Positions 9,526 to 17,002 of a DNA stretch of 64,000 nt are shown here, one piece after another (within the stretch, counting starts at the first letter, position 1; every line of letters starts with the position of its first letter). A program made the position numbers and the translations under genes. This DNA is from Caenispirillum bisanense (GTDB lineage: Bacteria; Pseudomonadota; Alphaproteobacteria; Rhodospirillales; Rhodospirillaceae). The notes below the pieces were generated by a model that was not told where the DNA came from, made no database searches, and saw nothing but the letters and a program-made list of their open reading frames with translations. The stretch spans positions 115,238 through 179,237 of the forward strand of contig NZ_BAAAEP010000003.1 in assembly GCF_039523075.1 (NCBI RefSeq), read 5' to 3'.

Positions 9526-10185
9526 ATGGATCTCACCGAGTCCCGCGACCGCGTGGTGGAGCGCGCCCTCATCCACGTGCCGTTCGACGGCTGGAGCATG
9601 AAGACCCTGCGCCACGCCTGCGAGGACGAGGGACTCGGCGCCGGCGCGGCCGAGCGGCTGTTCCCCGGCGGGGTGATCGAGGCGGTGGAGCATTTCTCCG
9701 ACCTCGCCGACCGCCTGATGGCGGCGGACATGGCGGCGGAGGACCTCTCCGGCCTGCACACCGCCTCCCGCCTCAAGCGCGGCATCCAGCTGCGGCTGCA
9801 GCGCTGGACCGGCGAGCGCGAGTCGATTCGCCGCGCCGTCGCCATGCTCGCCCTGCCGCAATACACCGCCACCGGCCTGCGCATGACGGGCCGCACGGTG
9901 GATGCCCTGTGGCGGGCGGCGGGCGATCACAGCGCCGATTTCTCGTGGTACACCAAGCGCGCCACCCTGGCGCCGGTCTATTCCACCACGCTGCTGTACT
10001 GGTTCGAGGACAAGTCGGACGATTTCGCCGACACCTGGGATTTCCTCGACCGCCAGTTCCGCACCGTCGGCGCCGTGCCGGCCATGACCGGGCGGGTGCG
10101 CAAGACCCTCGGCCGCCTGCCCAACCCCTTGCGCCTGATGCCCCGCCTGCCGCGGGTGCCGAAGCCGAAGTTCCGCAGCCTGTAA
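9526..10185 (+). CDS. COQ9-family protein (ubiquinone biosynthesis)
   Basis: COQ9 proteins bind lipid and support COQ7-type hydroxylation in ubiquinone synthesis; in bacteria the role is inferred. The 219-residue product shows the family pattern: an N-terminal TetR-like helical stretch with FDGWSMKTLRHAC, then RRAVAMLALPQY and TTLLYWFEDKSDDFADTWDFLDR. AAAGGA lies upstream of the ATG. It follows def by 33 bp and lies near rpsU, a common alphaproteobacterial neighbourhood. Confidence 0.85.
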   Translation: MDLTESRDRVVERALIHVPFDGWSMKTLRHACEDEGLGAGAAERLFPGGVIEAVEHFSDLADRLMAADMAAEDLSGLHTASRLKRGIQLRLQRWTGERESIRRAVAMLALPQYTATGLRMTGRTVDALWRAAGDHSADFSWYTKRATLAPVYSTTLLYWFEDKSDDFADTWDFLDRQFRTVGAVPAMTGRVRKTLGRLPNPLRLMPRLPRVPKPKFRSL

Positions 10186-10255
10186 GGGCTCCCGTCATCC
10201 CCGGCGACCTCCGGCGCGTAGGTAGAAGACCTGCCACGCCGCCAGAGGAGCCGCC

Positions 10256-11026
10256 ATGTACGCCATCGCCTGGGTGACCGGAGCCAGTTCCGGCATCGGC
10301 CGCGCCACCGCCCTGCGGCTGGCGGCCGCCGGAACGCGGGTGGCCGCCTCGGCGCGGTCGGAAGGCGCCCTGCTGGCCCTGCACGAGGAGGCGGCGCGGG
10401 CCGGCGGCGACATCCGCCCTTACCCCCTCGACGTCACCGACCTTGCCGCCTGCCGCGCCGTCGCCGGCCGCGTCGAGGACGACCTCGGCCCCCTCGACCT
10501 CGCCCTGTTCGTCGCCGGCACCGACGTGCCCATGGATGCCGCCAGCTTCTCCGCCGAGACGGCGGCGCAGGTGATGGCGGTCAACTACGAGGGCACGGTG
10601 AACTGCCTGGATGCGGTGCTGCCGCCGTTCCGCCGCCGCCGCCACGGCCGCATCGGGGTGATGGCGTCTGTGGCCGGTTACCGCGGCTTTCCCGGCTTCG
10701 CATCCTACGGGCCCAGCAAGGCGGCGCTCATCAACCTGTGCGAAAGCCTCTATGCCGAGTTGCGGGGGGAGGGCATCCGCCTGTCGGTCATCAATCCGTG
10801 GTTCGTGAAGACGCGCCTGACCGTCGGCGTGCGCTCGCCCATGCCCTTTGCCATCTCGCCGGAGCGGGCGGCGCGGGAGATCGTGCGCGGGCTGGCCTGC
10901 GACAGCTTCGAGATCCTGGTGCCGCGGGAGATCGCCGGCCAGCTGAAGGCGACTCGGGCGCTGCCCGACGCGCTCTACCTGCCGCTCGCCCGCACCCTGG
11001 CGGCGCTGCGGTCGGCGGCCGACTGA
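10256..11026 (+). CDS. Short-chain dehydrogenase/reductase
   Basis: This is a classical SDR of 256 residues with the dinucleotide-binding TGASSGIG near the N-terminus and the catalytic YGPSK (Tyr-x3-Lys) near residue 150, with an upstream Ser in MASVAG. AGAGGAG precedes the start by 5 nt. It probably oxidises or reduces an alcohol or ketone with NAD(P)(H), but the substrate cannot be told. It converges with the GNAT gene, leaving only 7 bp between them. Confidence 0.85.
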   Translation: MYAIAWVTGASSGIGRATALRLAAAGTRVAASARSEGALLALHEEAARAGGDIRPYPLDVTDLAACRAVAGRVEDDLGPLDLALFVAGTDVPMDAASFSAETAAQVMAVNYEGTVNCLDAVLPPFRRRRHGRIGVMASVAGYRGFPGFASYGPSKAALINLCESLYAELRGEGIRLSVINPWFVKTRLTVGVRSPMPFAISPERAAREIVRGLACDSFEILVPREIAGQLKATRALPDALYLPLARTLAALRSAAD

Positions 11027-11033
11027 GGGCGCC

Positions 11034-11615
11034 CTACAGGGCCGGCAGCACGTCGCCGCGCACGGCGGCATAGAGGTGATCGTCGCGCCATTCGCCGCGG
11101 CGGCAGGCGTGGCGGCGCAGGGTGCCCTCCCGCCGCATGCCGATACGCTCCATCACCCGCCAGGAAGCCTCGTTGTCGACGTCGGCCACCGCCCACACCC
11201 GTTCGAACCCGGCGTCGTCGGACAGGGCGAAGCGCAGCACCATGGCGGCGGCTTCGGTCATGTAGCCCTTGCCCTGCTGCCCGGCATCCAGGCCCCAGCC
11301 CATGTCGGCGGCGGCGTTTGCGGCGTCGCGGGTGCGCAGTTCGATGGTGCCGCAGATGCGCTGCAGGGCCAGCGGCTCGATGGCCCACAGCCAGCGGTCG
11401 GGGGCATCGGCGTCGGCCATGCGGGCGGCATGGAACTCGGCCACCGCCCCGGCGGTCAGCGGCGGTAGCGGCAGCCAGCGCCAGAACGCCGGGTCGACGG
11501 CATAGCGCTGCATCTCCGCCAGATCATCCACCCGCAGCGGCCGCAGCAGCAGCCGCGCCGATTTCAGGGCGCGGCCGGGCTTGGGCAGGGCGACGGCATC
11601 ACCCGTGATGGCCAT
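11034..11615 (-). CDS. GNAT-family N-acetyltransferase (RimJ/RimL-like)
   Basis: The 193-residue protein has the RimJ-like opening SARLLLRPLRVDDLAEMQRYAVDP, then IGTIELRT-type strands, a Q-x-x-G-K-G-Y acetyl-CoA loop (QQGKGYMTEAA) and NEASWRVMERIGMRREG. Such enzymes acetylate protein N-termini or small molecules; the target is unknown. The ATG at 11615 is chosen because it begins the coherent reading and overlaps the purK stop (11599) by 17 bp. It is the last gene of a purE-purK-GNAT unit. Confidence 0.85.
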   Translation of the reverse strand: MAITGDAVALPKPGRALKSARLLLRPLRVDDLAEMQRYAVDPAFWRWLPLPPLTAGAVAEFHAARMADADAPDRWLWAIEPLALQRICGTIELRTRDAANAAADMGWGLDAGQQGKGYMTEAAAMVLRFALSDDAGFERVWAVADVDNEASWRVMERIGMRREGTLRRHACRRGEWRDDHLYAAVRGDVLPAL

Positions 11616-12726
11616 CGTCCGACAGCGGCAGCAGGTAGTTGATGTGCCCCATCTTGCGCCCCGGCCGCGTCTCCGCCTTGCCGTAGAGGTGGACGTGGGC
11701 GGTGGCGTCGGACATGGCGCCCTGCCACAGGGCGACATCGTCGCCGATGAGGTTCTTCATGCGGCAGTCGCAGCGCCGCAGCGGGCTGCCGAGCGGCAAG
11801 CCGCACACGGCGCGCACCAGCTGCTCGAACTGGCCGGTCAGGCAGGCGTCCATGGTCCAGTGGCCGGAGTTGTGGGGTCGCGGCGCCATCTCGTTGACCA
11901 GCACGTGGCCGTCGCGGGTGACGAACATCTCCACCGCCAGCAGGCCCACCAGTTCCAGCGCCTCCGCCGCCTTGCGGGCGACGGCGACGGCGTCCACCAG
12001 CGTCTTGCGTCCGCGCGGGCCGGTGATCGGCGCCGGCGCGATGGTGGTGTCGAGGATGTGGTGGACGTGGACGTTCTCCACCGGGTCATAGGGCGCCACA
12101 TGGCCGTCCAGCCCGCGGGCGACGATGACGCTGATCTCGCGCTCGAAGTCGACGAAGCCTTCCAGGATGGCGGCGTCGGTCTTCAGCGACGCCCAGGCGG
12201 CGGCGAGGTCGCAGCCGGCGTCGACCTTCACCTGGCCCTTGCCGTCGTAGCCCATGCGGGCGGTCTTCAGCACCGCCGGGCGGCCGAGGTCGGCGACGGC
12301 GGCCTCCAGGTCGGCAAGGCTGTGGACGGCCCGCCAGGGGGCGGTGGCGATGCCGATGCCGTTGAAGAAGGCTTTCTCGCGCAGGCGGTCCTGGCCGGTT
12401 TCCAGGATATGGGCGCCCGGCCGCACCGGCACGCGGGCGGCCAGGAAGGTCACCGGCGCCAGCGGGATGTTCTCGAACTCGTAGGTCACCACGTCGACGG
12501 CGGCGGCGAAGGCGGCCAGCGCCGCCTCGTCGTCGAAGGCGGCGCAGGTGACGGCGGCGGCCACCTGGGCGGCCGGCTCGTCATCGTGCTGGCAGAAGAT
12601 GTGGACGCGGTAGCCGAGCTGCGCCGCGGCCAGCGCCGTCATGCGGCCAAGCTGGCCGCCGCCCAGGATGCCGATGGTGCTGCCCGGCGGCAGCAGCGGG
12701 GCGGAGCGCGAGGCGGAGGTGGTCAT
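11599..12726 (-). CDS. purK: N5-carboxyaminoimidazole ribonucleotide synthase
   Basis: PurK makes N5-CAIR from AIR, bicarbonate and ATP in purine synthesis. It is an ATP-grasp protein of 375 residues. GSTIGILGGGQLGRM opens the N-terminal domain, and ATP-grasp motifs follow, including VLKTARMGYDGKGQ (about residue 155) and VNEMAPRPHNSGHWT (about 275). The start (MTTSASRS) is placed 5 bp after the purE stop, and the two act in sequence. Confidence 0.96.
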   Translation of the reverse strand: MTTSASRSAPLLPPGSTIGILGGGQLGRMTALAAAQLGYRVHIFCQHDDEPAAQVAAAVTCAAFDDEAALAAFAAAVDVVTYEFENIPLAPVTFLAARVPVRPGAHILETGQDRLREKAFFNGIGIATAPWRAVHSLADLEAAVADLGRPAVLKTARMGYDGKGQVKVDAGCDLAAAWASLKTDAAILEGFVDFEREISVIVARGLDGHVAPYDPVENVHVHHILDTTIAPAPITGPRGRKTLVDAVAVARKAAEALELVGLLAVEMFVTRDGHVLVNEMAPRPHNSGHWTMDACLTGQFEQLVRAVCGLPLGSPLRRCDCRMKNLIGDDVALWQGAMSDATAHVHLYGKAETRPGRKMGHINYLLPLSDDGHHG

Positions 12727-12731
12727 GGCGA

Positions 12732-13214
12732 TCAGGTCTCGTCGACGGGCGCTTCGGCGACGGCGGCGGTCTGGCGGGCGCGGAAGGCGTCCAGCTTCTG
12801 CGCCACCTCGGGGTTCATGAGGGCGATGACCGACCCGGCCATCAGGCCGGCGTTGACGGCCCCGGCGCGGCCGATGGCGAGCGTGCCCACCGGCACGCCG
12901 GCCGGCATCTGCACGATGGAGAGCAGGCTGTCCATGCCGTTCAGCGCCTTGGACTGCACCGGCACGCCGAACACCGGCAGCGGCGTCATGCTGGCCGCCA
13001 TGCCGGGCAGGTGGGCGGCACCGCCGGCCCCGGCGATGATGCACTTGAGGCCGCGGTCGCGGGCGGTGGTGGCGTACTCCACCAGCCGCTGCGGCGTGCG
13101 GTGGGCGGAGACGATCTTCACCTCGTGGCTGACGCCAAGCTCCGTCAGCACGTCGACGGCGTGGCGCATGGTTTCCCAGTCCGACTGGCTGCCCATGATG
13201 ATGCCGACGTCCAT
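12732..13214 (-). CDS. purE: N5-carboxyaminoimidazole ribonucleotide mutase
   Basis: Class I PurE converts N5-CAIR to CAIR. The 160-residue product has the phosphate-binding GIIMGSQSDW at the N-terminus, SAHRTP (about residue 40) with the catalytic His, and AGAGGAAHLPGM (about 65). It is the first gene of the minus-strand unit continuing into purK and a GNAT gene. Confidence 0.97.
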   Translation of the reverse strand: MDVGIIMGSQSDWETMRHAVDVLTELGVSHEVKIVSAHRTPQRLVEYATTARDRGLKCIIAGAGGAAHLPGMAASMTPLPVFGVPVQSKALNGMDSLLSIVQMPAGVPVGTLAIGRAGAVNAGLMAGSVIALMNPEVAQKLDAFRARQTAAVAEAPVDET

Positions 13215-13410
13215 GGCGCGCTTCCTTTCGCTTCAGCATCCGCGGAAAGCGGGGATTATAGGCAGCCGCGCCGGCCCTGCAAGGCCGCTTCCGGGCGAAT
13301 GCGGCGCCGGCGGGGTGGAAGTCGGCCGATGCGCCCCCACTTCGCCGATGCTAGAGTGATCGTCACCGCCGCCGAAGGCGCGGCGGGGCGAGCGGGGAAG
13401 GGGGACTGAC

Positions 13411-14169
13411 ATGGCTGACATCAACCGGCCGCCGCCGTCGCCGCCGGTGTCGTGGAACGGCGGCGGCAACCCGCAGCAGCAGGGCCGTCGGCGCGCCTTT
13501 CGCCAGGCGGTGGACGCCTATGGCGGCACGCCGCTGGTGGAGCCGCAGGATACCCTGTCCATCCACGGCATCCCGCCGCGCGACCTGACCGAGCCGGTGC
13601 GCCGCGTCATCGACGACCTGATGGCCGAGATCGAACGCCTGCGCTGGGCGGTGGAGCAGAGCGAGGGCCGGCAGGCTTATCTTGAGGGGCTGGCGGACCG
13701 CGACTCCGTGCTGCCGGTGCTCAACCGCCGCGCCTTCGAGCGCGAGGTGGGGCTGCTGATCGGCCGCCTGGGGGCCGATCCGGCCTCGCCGCCGCCGGTG
13801 CTGGCGGCGTTCTACCTGGAGAATTTCGAGGAGCTGCACCTGCGCCTGGGCCTGGATGCGGCGGAAACGGCGCTGCGCCATGTGGCGGAGACGCTGCTGA
13901 CCCATGTGCGCCAGTCGGATGTGGTGGGGGCGCTGGGCGGCGCGGGGGTGGGCGTGGTGCTCACCCTGGCCGACGAGGCGGCGGTGCGGGAAAAGGCGGC
14001 GCGGCTGCGTCAGGCGGTGTCGGCGTGGCCGCCGCGGCACAGCGACGCGGTGCTGCCGCTGGCGGTGCGCTTCGGGCTGGTGCGCCTGCGGGGCGACATG
14101 AGCGTGGCCCACGCGCTCGCCCTGGTCGACGACCGGCTGCGGCAGGGTCTGGACGACGCGATGGCGTGA
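13411..14169 (+). CDS. Degenerate GGDEF-domain protein, possible c-di-GMP receptor
   Basis: The 252-residue protein has a Pro-rich N-terminus, a helical linker (residues about 55-95) and a GGDEF-type domain opening LADRDSVLPVLNRRAFERE. Where active cyclases have GGDEF, this one has GGAGV (13936-13950), losing the metal and catalytic acids, so cyclase activity is unlikely. The allosteric I-site is kept: RQSD (13909-13920) lies exactly five residues before GGAGV, the spacing of the RxxD site that binds c-di-GMP. No transmembrane segment is seen. It is divergent from purE. Receptor function is inferred from the retained I-site. Confidence 0.8.
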   Translation: MADINRPPPSPPVSWNGGGNPQQQGRRRAFRQAVDAYGGTPLVEPQDTLSIHGIPPRDLTEPVRRVIDDLMAEIERLRWAVEQSEGRQAYLEGLADRDSVLPVLNRRAFEREVGLLIGRLGADPASPPPVLAAFYLENFEELHLRLGLDAAETALRHVAETLLTHVRQSDVVGALGGAGVGVVLTLADEAAVREKAARLRQAVSAWPPRHSDAVLPLAVRFGLVRLRGDMSVAHALALVDDRLRQGLDDAMA

Positions 14170-14202
14170 AAGGGGCACCCGGCCTGCAACCGCGAGGGCG
14201 GT

Positions 14203-14409
14203 TCAGGCGATGATATCGGGATGCAACTTGGACTCGACGTAGGAAATCTCGTCTTTCAGGCTCAGCTTCTTCTTCTTCAGACGCTGCATCTGCAGCTGAT
14301 CGAACGGCGCCCGCTCCAGAAGCCGCGCGATCACGTCATCCAGGTCCCGGTGTTCCTGTTTCAGCTCCGTCAGGCGGAGGCGCAGGCGCTCGGTCTCGTC
14401 GTCGATCAT
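14203..14409 (-). CDS. DUF465 (YdcH-like) small protein
   Basis: The 68-residue charged helical protein has the DUF465 hairpin pattern, including LTELKQEHRDLDDVIARL, then QMQRLKKKKLSLKDEI. Two antiparallel helices are expected. Its function is not known. It lies between the converging degenerate GGDEF gene and the phosphofructokinase gene. A second, shorter family member is at 16421. Confidence 0.9.
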   Translation of the reverse strand: MIDDETERLRLRLTELKQEHRDLDDVIARLLERAPFDQLQMQRLKKKKLSLKDEISYVESKLHPDIIA

Positions 14410-14439
14410 AATGCTCTGGCCTGAAAAGATTTAACGCCT

Positions 14440-14467
14440 TTGACACTACCAGATGCAGGTCTAAAAA
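14440..14467 (+). promoter_or_regulatory. Candidate promoter for the phosphofructokinase gene
   Basis: A perfect TTGACA at 14440-14445 and TAAAAA at 14462-14467 are separated by 16 bp. They lie about 40 bp upstream of the ATG at 14508, in a locally AT-rich stretch. The -10 matches four of six consensus bases. Confidence 0.45.
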
Positions 14468-14507
14468 GGTATGCAGTATCGCGGTCATCGTGGGAGACAG
14501 TGCTGAC

Positions 14508-15650
14508 ATGACGAAGCCCATCAAACGCATCGGCGTGCTGACCAGCGGCGGCGACTGCGCCGGCCTGAACGCGGTGATCCGCGCCGCCGCCTTCCGTGCC
14601 ATCCGCACCTACGGCTGGGAAGTGTTCGGCATCGTCGACGGCACCATGGGCCTGATGAACCGGCCGCTGCAGTACCGCACGCTGGACATGCACTTCTTCA
14701 CCGGCAATCACCTGCGGGAAGGCGGCACCATGCTGGGGACGACCAACAAGGGCGACCCCTTCAACTTCCCCATGCCCGACGGCAGCCGCCGCGACCGCTC
14801 CGGCGATTTCGTCGAGGGGGTTAAGCTGCTGGGTCTGGACGCGCTGGTGGTCATCGGCGGCGACGGCAGCATGCGCATCGTCTCCAAGCTGTGCGCGGCC
14901 GGCAACATCGGCATGGTCGGCGTGCCGAAGACCATCGACAACGACGTCCACTGCACCGACACCTCGGTCGGCTTCTCCACCGCCGCCAACGTGGTGACGG
15001 AAGCGCTCGACCGCCTGCAGCCGACGGCGGCCAGCCACCACCGGGTGATGATCCTGGAAGTGATGGGCCGCGATGCCGGCCACATCGCCCTCAACGCCGG
15101 CATCGCCGGCGGCGCCGACGTCATCCTGATCCCGGAAGTGCCCTACACGCTGGAAGGCGTGGCCGACAAGATCAAGGAAGTGCTGCACGGCGAAGGCCGC
15201 AGTCACGCCCTGGTGGTGGTGGCCGAAGGCTGCAAGACGGCCGAAGGCGACGTGCCGACCGTGTCCTACACCGGCGGCCAGCAGCGCTACGGCGGCATCG
15301 GCCACTACCTGACGCAGCAGATCGCCGACCTGACCGGCGCCGAAACCCGCGTCACCATCCTCGGCCACGTCCAGCGCGGCGGCACCCCGTCCATGCACGA
15401 CCGCCTGCTGGCCTCGGCCTTCGGCGTCCATGCGGTGGACCTGGTGGCGCAGCGCAAGTTCGGCCGCATGGTGGCGTGGCGCGACCGCAGCGTCATCGAC
15501 GTGCCGCTCGACAGCGTCACTATCGGCCCGCGCTCGCTCGATCCCAACGGCGCGCTGGTCCACACCGCCCGCGGCCTCGGCATCTACTGCGGCGAGTTCG
15601 GCGAGGACATGGAAAGCCCGCGCGACTGCTGCGGCGGCGAGAGCATCTGA
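14508..15650 (+). CDS. pfkA: 6-phosphofructokinase, mixed ATP/PPi signature
   Basis: This enzyme phosphorylates fructose 6-phosphate in glycolysis. The 380-residue product has GVLTSGGDCAGLNAVIRA at the N-terminus, IGGDGSM (about residue 110), PKTIDNDV (about 138) with the catalytic Asp, and MGRDAGHIAL (about 180). Glycine in GGDG (E. coli Gly104) favours ATP, whereas Lys in PKTIDND (E. coli Gly124) is typical of pyrophosphate enzymes and some group III ATP enzymes. ATP use is the likelier guess. GGGAGA at 14491-14496 supports the ATG at 14508 over the GTG at 14490. Confidence 0.9.
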   Translation: MTKPIKRIGVLTSGGDCAGLNAVIRAAAFRAIRTYGWEVFGIVDGTMGLMNRPLQYRTLDMHFFTGNHLREGGTMLGTTNKGDPFNFPMPDGSRRDRSGDFVEGVKLLGLDALVVIGGDGSMRIVSKLCAAGNIGMVGVPKTIDNDVHCTDTSVGFSTAANVVTEALDRLQPTAASHHRVMILEVMGRDAGHIALNAGIAGGADVILIPEVPYTLEGVADKIKEVLHGEGRSHALVVVAEGCKTAEGDVPTVSYTGGQQRYGGIGHYLTQQIADLTGAETRVTILGHVQRGGTPSMHDRLLASAFGVHAVDLVAQRKFGRMVAWRDRSVIDVPLDSVTIGPRSLDPNGALVHTARGLGIYCGEFGEDMESPRDCCGGESI

Positions 15651-15706
15651 CGGCACGGCACGGCGGGGCGGCGGCCGGGGCGAGGGGCTCCGGCCGTCCG
15701 GTCCGT

Positions 15707-16282
15707 TCAGCCGCCGCCCCAGCGGCGGACCACGCCGGCATCCAGCCCGAACAGGTCCAGCGCCCGGCCGACCGAGTGATTGACGATGTCGTCCAGCGTC
15801 TGCGGCCGCGAATAGAACGCCGGCACCGGCGGCGCCACGATGGCGCCCATCTCCGTCACCGCCGCCATGGACCGGATGTGGCCGAGGTGCAGCGGCGTTT
15901 CCCGCACCATCAGCACCAGCCGGCGGCGCTCCTTCAGGGTGACGTCGGCGGCGCGGGTGAGCAGGTTGGAGGCGGTGCCGGCGGCGATCTCCGACAGGGT
16001 GCGGACGGAGCACGGCGCCACCAGCATGCCAAGGGTGCGGAACGATCCCGACGACGGCGCCGCCGCCAGATCGCCATGGCGGTGGTAGACATCGGCCAGG
16101 GCGCGCACGGCAGCGACCTTCATGTCGCATTCATGGGCGAGTGTCACCTCCGCCGCCTCGGACATGACCAGATGAGTCTCCACATCCAGCTCGCGCAGGA
16201 TCTCCAGCGCCCGCACGCCGAAGATGATGCCGGAGGCGCCGGTTATTCCGACAATTACGCGGGGTCTTGTCATGGTGTTCAT
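15707..16282 (-). CDS. ubiX: Flavin prenyltransferase UbiX
   Basis: UbiX prenylates FMN to make the cofactor of UbiD-type decarboxylases, used in ubiquinone synthesis. The 191-residue protein begins RPRVIVGITGASGIIFGVRAL, the family FMN-binding start. It also has PSSGSF, PCSVRTLSEIAAG and RETPLHLGHI. No strong ribosome-binding site precedes either possible ATG (16282 or 16273). No ubiD partner lies in the window. Confidence 0.95.
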   Translation of the reverse strand: MNTMTRPRVIVGITGASGIIFGVRALEILRELDVETHLVMSEAAEVTLAHECDMKVAAVRALADVYHRHGDLAAAPSSGSFRTLGMLVAPCSVRTLSEIAAGTASNLLTRAADVTLKERRRLVLMVRETPLHLGHIRSMAAVTEMGAIVAPPVPAFYSRPQTLDDIVNHSVGRALDLFGLDAGVVRRWGGG

Positions 16283-16420
16283 GAAGCTGTGTCCGAGCGG
16301 CCTGTATGGGTAATAATGTGAAAGTCATACGGTCACAACAGTTTAACAGATTGCCTGGAATCTGTTCCCGGAATGGCGTACCATCGTTGGCGTACCATAT
16401 CGGTAAGACGGAGGTTTGCC

Positions 16421-16588
16421 ATGGGCTATGACGCTCGGTTCGACGCTCTGAATACCAAGCATGCGACGCTGGAAGCTCAGCTGCAGGAGGAGGTTCGTCG
16501 GCCGAACCCCGATACCGCCATGGTGGCCATCATCAAGAGGCAGAAGCTCAAGATAAAGGACGAACTGGCCCGCATGTCGCGCCACTGA
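16421..16588 (+). CDS. Small DUF465 (YdcH-like) protein
   Basis: The 55-residue product, MGYDARFDALNTKHATLEAQ and onward to IIKRQKLKIKDELARM, is a short helical-hairpin DUF465 protein. The start at 16421 has GGAGG 8 nt upstream. Its function is unknown. It is a divergent relative of the protein at 14203-14409. Confidence 0.85.
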   Translation: MGYDARFDALNTKHATLEAQLQEEVRRPNPDTAMVAIIKRQKLKIKDELARMSRH

Positions 16589-17002
16589 GGGCGCGCGGAA
16601 CCGGTTCGCGAGGGAAAGCAGACTCCCCGGAAGACACCATAGACCTGATGTTCCGACGGGCCGGCGCGGCCGCCCCGTGAATTCAGCGCCCAGAGCGCCA
16701 GCCAGCCACAGAAGCCCGCAAATGAGAGGCAGTGGCGGCATACTCGATGAAGGCCTCGACCGCAGCGGCGGCGAGGCCTTTTCGTTTGCCGTCAAGTCGC
16801 CGAACGCACTCCGATTGTCGGACCGAGCGACATTTTCTTGATCCTTCACCCCATCGGCGTGAACATTTATGCATAAGCGCCCTTTCCTTGGCGCAACGAT
16901 TGATGCAAACTCCCCGCACACATCGGAGGGGCTTCCGATGGGCCGGTGTCCCGGCGCCGGCCGGAAAGGCAGAGGTCACCAAAAAAGGAACGAAGTCAGG
17001 TC
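16589..17002. other. Intergenic region upstream of prpE
   Basis: About 410 bp hold no convincing gene. They contain the terminator at 16750-16782 and an AT-richer stretch (16820-16920) likely to include the prpE promoter, but no clear -35/-10 pair was found. Confidence 0.4.
16750..16782 (+). terminator. Rho-independent terminator
   Basis: AAGGCCTCG (16750-16758) pairs with CGAGGCCTT (16772-16780), and a short T run (TTTT) follows. It is about 160 bp after the small DUF465 gene on the same strand. Confidence 0.7.

Noticed and set aside
11616..11738. Longer N-terminus for the GNAT protein
   Set aside because: The extra residues are the purK coding sequence read in another frame and show no family similarity.
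12727..13239. purK extended upstream through purE
   Set aside because: The extension is purE in the wrong frame; the ATP-grasp protein begins at 12726.
15659..15720. GC-rich run between the converging phosphofructokinase and ubiX genes as a terminator
   Set aside because: Short stems can be drawn but there is no T-tract on either strand.
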